Shown piece after piece: positions 60,475 to 64,000 of a DNA stretch of 64,000 nucleotides (position 1 is its first letter; every line of letters starts with the position of its first letter). The stretch is taken from assembly GCF_050908995.1 (NCBI RefSeq), contig NC_135119.1, positions 26,317,001 through 26,381,000 on the forward strand, given 5' to 3'. The notes below the pieces were generated by a model, which ran no database searches, had not been told where the DNA came from, and saw only the letters and a list, made by a program, of their open reading frames with translations. A program made the position numbers and the translations under genes. This DNA comes from Andrena cerasifolii (taxonomy: Eukaryota > Arthropoda > Insecta > Hymenoptera > Andrenidae).

Positions 60475-62302
60475 CGGTAAACTTGTCGATTAGCATGACC
60501 ATCACCGATTTCGATGACCTTGAAATATGTTACAGGGGGCACGATTCTGAACACCTTTTTCCCATGCATGTAACCGGCGGTCGGCCCTACTTTCTAAGAT
60601 ACGCGCAAAAAACTTTGGTAAACTTTTCCTCGTGGATATGAAGGGAAATTTTTTTAATCACCTTACCATGATCGCCTCTCTGTACAGTATTTCTGTTGAC
60701 TCATTCCGACACAACGCATTCCACTTACCAACTTGTCCCGGGGATTAGTATTGGTTGGGGCTAGATTAGGGCGGGGGGCGCGCGCCCGCTTGCGGGCGCG
60801 TAAAGCATGGTAGCGAACCGACGTGAGTTTAACTAAAACAATTTTTTCGCTAGAAAGAGGGTGCTTTCTGGAGCACGTGTGGGGGATTCCCTCAACATCC
60901 CGCCGGCGCTGCTGGATATTAGGTTGACTTTGGTTCTAAAACGTAAGTTTTTGCAGTCTCATTTTTAGCATCCCCAAACTCACATCGGTTCGCTACCAAT
61001 ACTGATACTCTGGACAAGTTGGAAAGTAGAATGCGTTGTGTGATTTACAAATACAGTCTTCCTCGGATTATTGAAATGCTTTTTCCCCCGGATTATCGGG
61101 AAAGAACTACCCGAGGGCCTGCAGTCCCGGGTAGGCCGCCCGTTAACTGCCGAGAGCAATTGGGATCTGACATGGAGGCGGGGCCTAGCCAAGATGGCGT
61201 CGATATGGGTACAAGATACTTGTGTTCTATATGCGATAATGTAGTTTTTTGCGAAAATTTTCCTTTCTGTGCAAAGTATTTGTGATTGGGTAGATTCAAA
61301 TTCCGCTCAACCGAATTTTTTTACAACGGCACGAGAACAGGCAGGCATTGATGTGTACCCAATGAGCGCTTCTACTTTTCGCCACCAGATGTCATGGTGA
61401 CGGATGTCAGATCCCAATAAAACCATTGGGCCAGGTAAATTACCCAATACAGAAAATTAAAATATTCATGTTTTTGATAAATGTTCATGAAAGTATTACC
61501 AATGGATTTTTTAAGGTTTCTCGATGAAAATGAGTTTGAACGCAAAGCAATTCGGTCCATTTGTAATGAACGTCGCTACGTTTACTAAATGTTGTAATTC
61601 ACACACTATATAGAAAGTGACTTCTTGCCGTTACACACTATGTAATACTGCAGAAGAGAATGTAAATTGAGAATGTCAACGACTTCACCAAATTGTGAAG
61701 TGTCTGCTGAAGATTGCTTAAATGCAGCCTTCAGTAAAAATTGCCTGGACGTTTAGAACGTGTTTGGTATTACCAGGATTGGCAAATTACTTCGATAATT
61801 GGAGGAGATATGTTGTGAGTTAATCATCGGAAGCGTGTTTTTCCGTTAAACCGAGGAACTGGAATTCTAATCGTGTTTTCATAATAAAAAATAGAACGAA
61901 TTGCTTCGTATTTGGATTTATTTTCGTCAAGGTGTAATCAGTAATGTAAAAATTTTCATATTCAATACTGAATGACTCAATTCGCCGTAGACCGAGGGTC
62001 TCCCGCTGGTGCGCTAGTTCACTCACTCTCGGTTTACGTCGTTCAGTCTTCTTGTCAAACAGTTCGAGCGAGGGCCGTGACAAGGTTCAGTTTATTAGCT
62101 GCTAACTACTTCCCCTTCCTCGGTTTATGAAGAATTCCCCGGTCCCGAATCTTTCTCGATAATCCGGGGAAGACTGTATCTCGGAAACTAAGGCCGACCG
62201 CCGGTTACATGTATAGGAAAAAAGTTGTTTAGAATCATGGCCCCTACACATATTTCAAGGTCATCGAAATCTTTGATGATCATGCTAATCGACAAGTTAC
62301 CG
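60475..62302. mobile_element. 1.83-kb DNA transposon with about 130-bp terminal inverted repeats
   Basis: The left end (from CGGTAAACTTGTCGATTAGC at 60475) and the right end (inverted CGGTAACTTGTCGATTAGC, ending 62302) are near-identical for about 130 bp, including GATTTCGATGACCTTGAAAT. Flanked by GTATTG on both sides (60469-60474 and 62303-62308), a 6-bp target duplication. Superfamily not recognised. The interior holds the pogo-like element listed separately; no intact transposase seen. Confidence 0.8.
61054..62176. mobile_element. Pogo/Tigger-like non-autonomous element nested in the larger transposon
   Basis: Starts CAGTCTTCCTCGGATTATTG and ends (inverted) CAGTCTTCCCCGGATTATCG, each flanked outward by TA, as in Tc1/mariner-pogo elements, whose ends are often CAGT...GGATTATC. 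About 1.12 kb. Interior frames are short and interrupted; the fragment near 61680-61760 is vaguely transposase-like but I cannot confirm it. Confidence 0.6.
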
Positions 62303-62691
62303 GTATTGCTTATTAACGATTATGAAAGTAATGTATCATTGAACTTATCGAATAAATTTGAATTGTAATTTTATACCTCTATTTTATTCCTTTTTTAACA
62401 TACATTCTTAATACTACGTATACAAATATTATTTTAGCATGCAATGCACTTATCCAGTAAAGGTTTAAAAAAAAGTTTGTATAGTCGGTTTTCAGATACT
62501 GATTTTCACGTTAAGTATTATAATTATACTTAAGTATCAAAAGGATAGAATGTTAATTCATACAAAACACTTTTATTCCATGAAATTGTATAACTCGTCG
62601 ATTCTATCTTACAACAAAGTTATTCTTTAGCGTGGTTAGTCCTCCCACAATCTGTAGGTTAAATTTAGTAGTATTATCATTCACAGTTATC
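62303..62691. other. Upstream region of LRPPRC
   Basis: Short AT-rich promoter region between the nested transposons and the LRPPRC start codon; the transposon ends only 390 bp before the ATG. Confidence 0.35.
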
Positions 62692-63991
62692 ATGATAAGT
62701 ACGTTACTGCAACGCGTGAAACATTTTCGACACCTTCCAGGTAGCTTGGTACTAAATCAAAACAAAGTACTAACAAAGTTTGTAATTCAATGGTATAACA
62801 GTTCGTTCGTCATCTTGACGAGGTTAGTTTTCCCCAAATAATATGTTAAACAAAGTTTCGTTCACGTGGTTGACAAAAAATATGATTTTACTAGAAATAT
62901 GTTAGTAACGCCAAATATCGAGGAACGTACGGAAGGCAGGTTAAAATTATTTACGAAAATGAAAACCATAGACAGGAACATGCTGGCACATGGATGGATA
63001 AAGAAAAGTGAAATTGAAAATGTTCTATGCAACATTAACTCTGCAGGTAAATGTGCAAATTACATTTTTCTTTATTATGCATACTTTTGTATTTACTTTT
63101 ATTTGCTTTTTTTTTAAAAACTTTAAAACGATTGATTTTATTTCAGATGACATACACAAATTTCAAGCGGTTTTGTTACTTCTTTGGTGCAATAATGTGA
63201 TGGATTGTTTACCATTAGAGAGACTTAAGCTTGGGGAATATTTATGGAGTCATTTATCTGTGTGCAGTATGAATTTAATAATATATCTCTATTTTAAAGT
63301 GAGCAGATATTTTTTGCTCCAATGCGGGGCAAGCAAGCAAGCAAGCAAAAGAAAAAAAGGGTTAACAGATCCGTGAGGAGATCTTTTCCATAGTTTATGA
63401 AAGCATTTACAATATATTTAAAAATACATACTTGTGATTATAATACATTGAAACGAAATTAAGAATATTTCTTTTTTCACAACAAAAAAGTAGAGGAAAC
63501 AGTAACTTTATGCCACTGCGAAAATCTAAAAGGTTTCATGTCCAATCCGGGACACTTTGCGGGACACTTTTCAATGCAAAACAAAGGGCTCGAATGCGGG
63601 ATTGTCCCGCACAATGCGGGATGTCTGGTCACTTTACTCTATTTAGTAATCATGGTTTTTACATTTCGTATGATATATATATATATATGATAAGAAAGTA
63701 TATCTGTAGTTGTAATTTTGCAGATGTCCCAATGGATTCATCTCACTACAATGCATTATTACAATTATATTTAAAAAATGATCGTGACTTCTCACCAATC
63801 GAGCTGTTAACGGAAATGAAGAGTAAACGAATTTGTCCAGATGATGTTACGTATCGAAGATGCATTCAGTACTACTGTGAAAAAGGAAATGTCCTCGAGG
63901 CATTGGAACTTGCGAAACAGTTGAAGCAACTAAATTTTCCTACCAGTATAGATATTTATAACTCCTTGATAGTGGGATATTCTCAACTGCA
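62692..63991 (+). CDS. LRPPRC: LRPPRC-type mitochondrial PPR protein, 5' part (runs off the right edge)
   Basis: LRPPRC (bsf in flies) binds mitochondrial mRNAs with SLIRP and controls their stability, polyadenylation and translation. Four exons are visible: 62692-62822, 62895-63046, 63147-63266, 63724-63991; phases 2, 1, 1, 2 join cleanly into 223 residues plus 2 nt. The first about 44 residues (MISTLLQRVKHFRHLPGSLV...) contain no acidic residue and are rich in Arg/Lys, as in a mitochondrial presequence. Exon 4 carries the conserved LRPPRC start of the repeats (NVPMDSSHYNALLQLYLKN, FSPIELLTEMKSKRICPDDV) and PPR-like helices. The exon 3/4 joint restores the Asn of NVPMD. Reading straight through from exon 1 meets TAA at 62839, but a normal 72-nt intron 62823-62894 (GTTAGT...TTTACTAG) removes it. 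The last base before the GTAAGT donor is 63991, so the rest of the gene lies beyond the window. Confidence 0.92.
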
Positions 63992-64000
63992 GTAAGTATA

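Noticed and set aside
61019..61285. 88-residue frame in the nested transposon
   Set aside because: It crosses the left end of the pogo-like element and has no domain.
62839..62841. In-frame TAA between the LRPPRC presequence and the next coding segment, suggesting a pseudogene
   Set aside because: A normal 72-nt intron (62823-62894) with GTTAGT donor and TTTACTAG acceptor removes it and keeps phase; the alternative 33-nt intron is too short.

Overview
The window is insect nuclear DNA, most likely from a hymenopteran (bee, wasp or ant relative). Genes are intron-rich with GT-AG splice sites. The background is AT-rich but keeps many CpGs, with two CpG-rich promoter-like blocks near 4.4 and 54.2 kb. 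All recognisable proteins are animal proteins, and the encoded FBXL4 and Kismet read like insect orthologues. The order assignment is an inference; no phylogeny could be run. I see no prokaryotic system, CRISPR array, tRNA gene or viral gene.

Layout: 1-8 kb is mostly non-coding. It holds fold-back repeats starting TTAAGGGG and a CpG-rich block (about 4.23-4.72 kb) with a strong minus-strand splice donor, probably the first exon and promoter of a gene running off the left edge. 8.06-14.68 kb (+) is a five-exon axonemal gene, DRC9/IQCG, whose 3.8 kb last intron is packed with fold-back repeats. 14.7-22.6 kb is repeat land: a 5S-rRNA-like SINE, a LINE reverse-transcriptase fragment, a 17-bp satellite of about 40 units, hairpins and a short inverted-repeat element. 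22.68-26.89 kb (-) is FBXL4 in seven coding exons. 28.16-29.65 kb (-) is the mitochondrial RNase P methyltransferase subunit TRMT10C, with a hAT-type MITE 65 bp upstream of its ATG. 31.22-32.46 kb (+) is 1-Cys peroxiredoxin (PRDX6 type). 33.80-51.79 kb (-) is the complete coding region of kismet (CHD7/8-type remodeller), 23 coding exons and 4354 residues, with a non-coding first exon near 53.7 kb. 59.25-59.65 kb (+) is BAF (BANF1). 60.5-62.3 kb holds one DNA transposon nested inside another. 62.69-64.0 kb (+) is the 5' part of LRPPRC, ending at a splice donor at the window edge.

I rebuilt every gene model by hand from splice sites and reading phase. The summed exons of DRC9, FBXL4, TRMT10C, Prdx6, kismet and BAF are all divisible by three with a single terminal stop, which is strong internal support.

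Functionally, FBXL4, TRMT10C and LRPPRC are mitochondrial quality-control or mitochondrial RNA proteins and PRDX6 is a redox enzyme. Kismet and BAF are nuclear chromatin proteins and DRC9 is a ciliary protein. They do not form an operon-like unit. The most unusual material is in the repeats: a 5S-derived SINE that keeps a paired closing stem, a set of TTAAGGGG fold-back elements including a two-headed composite, and the nested DNA transposons.
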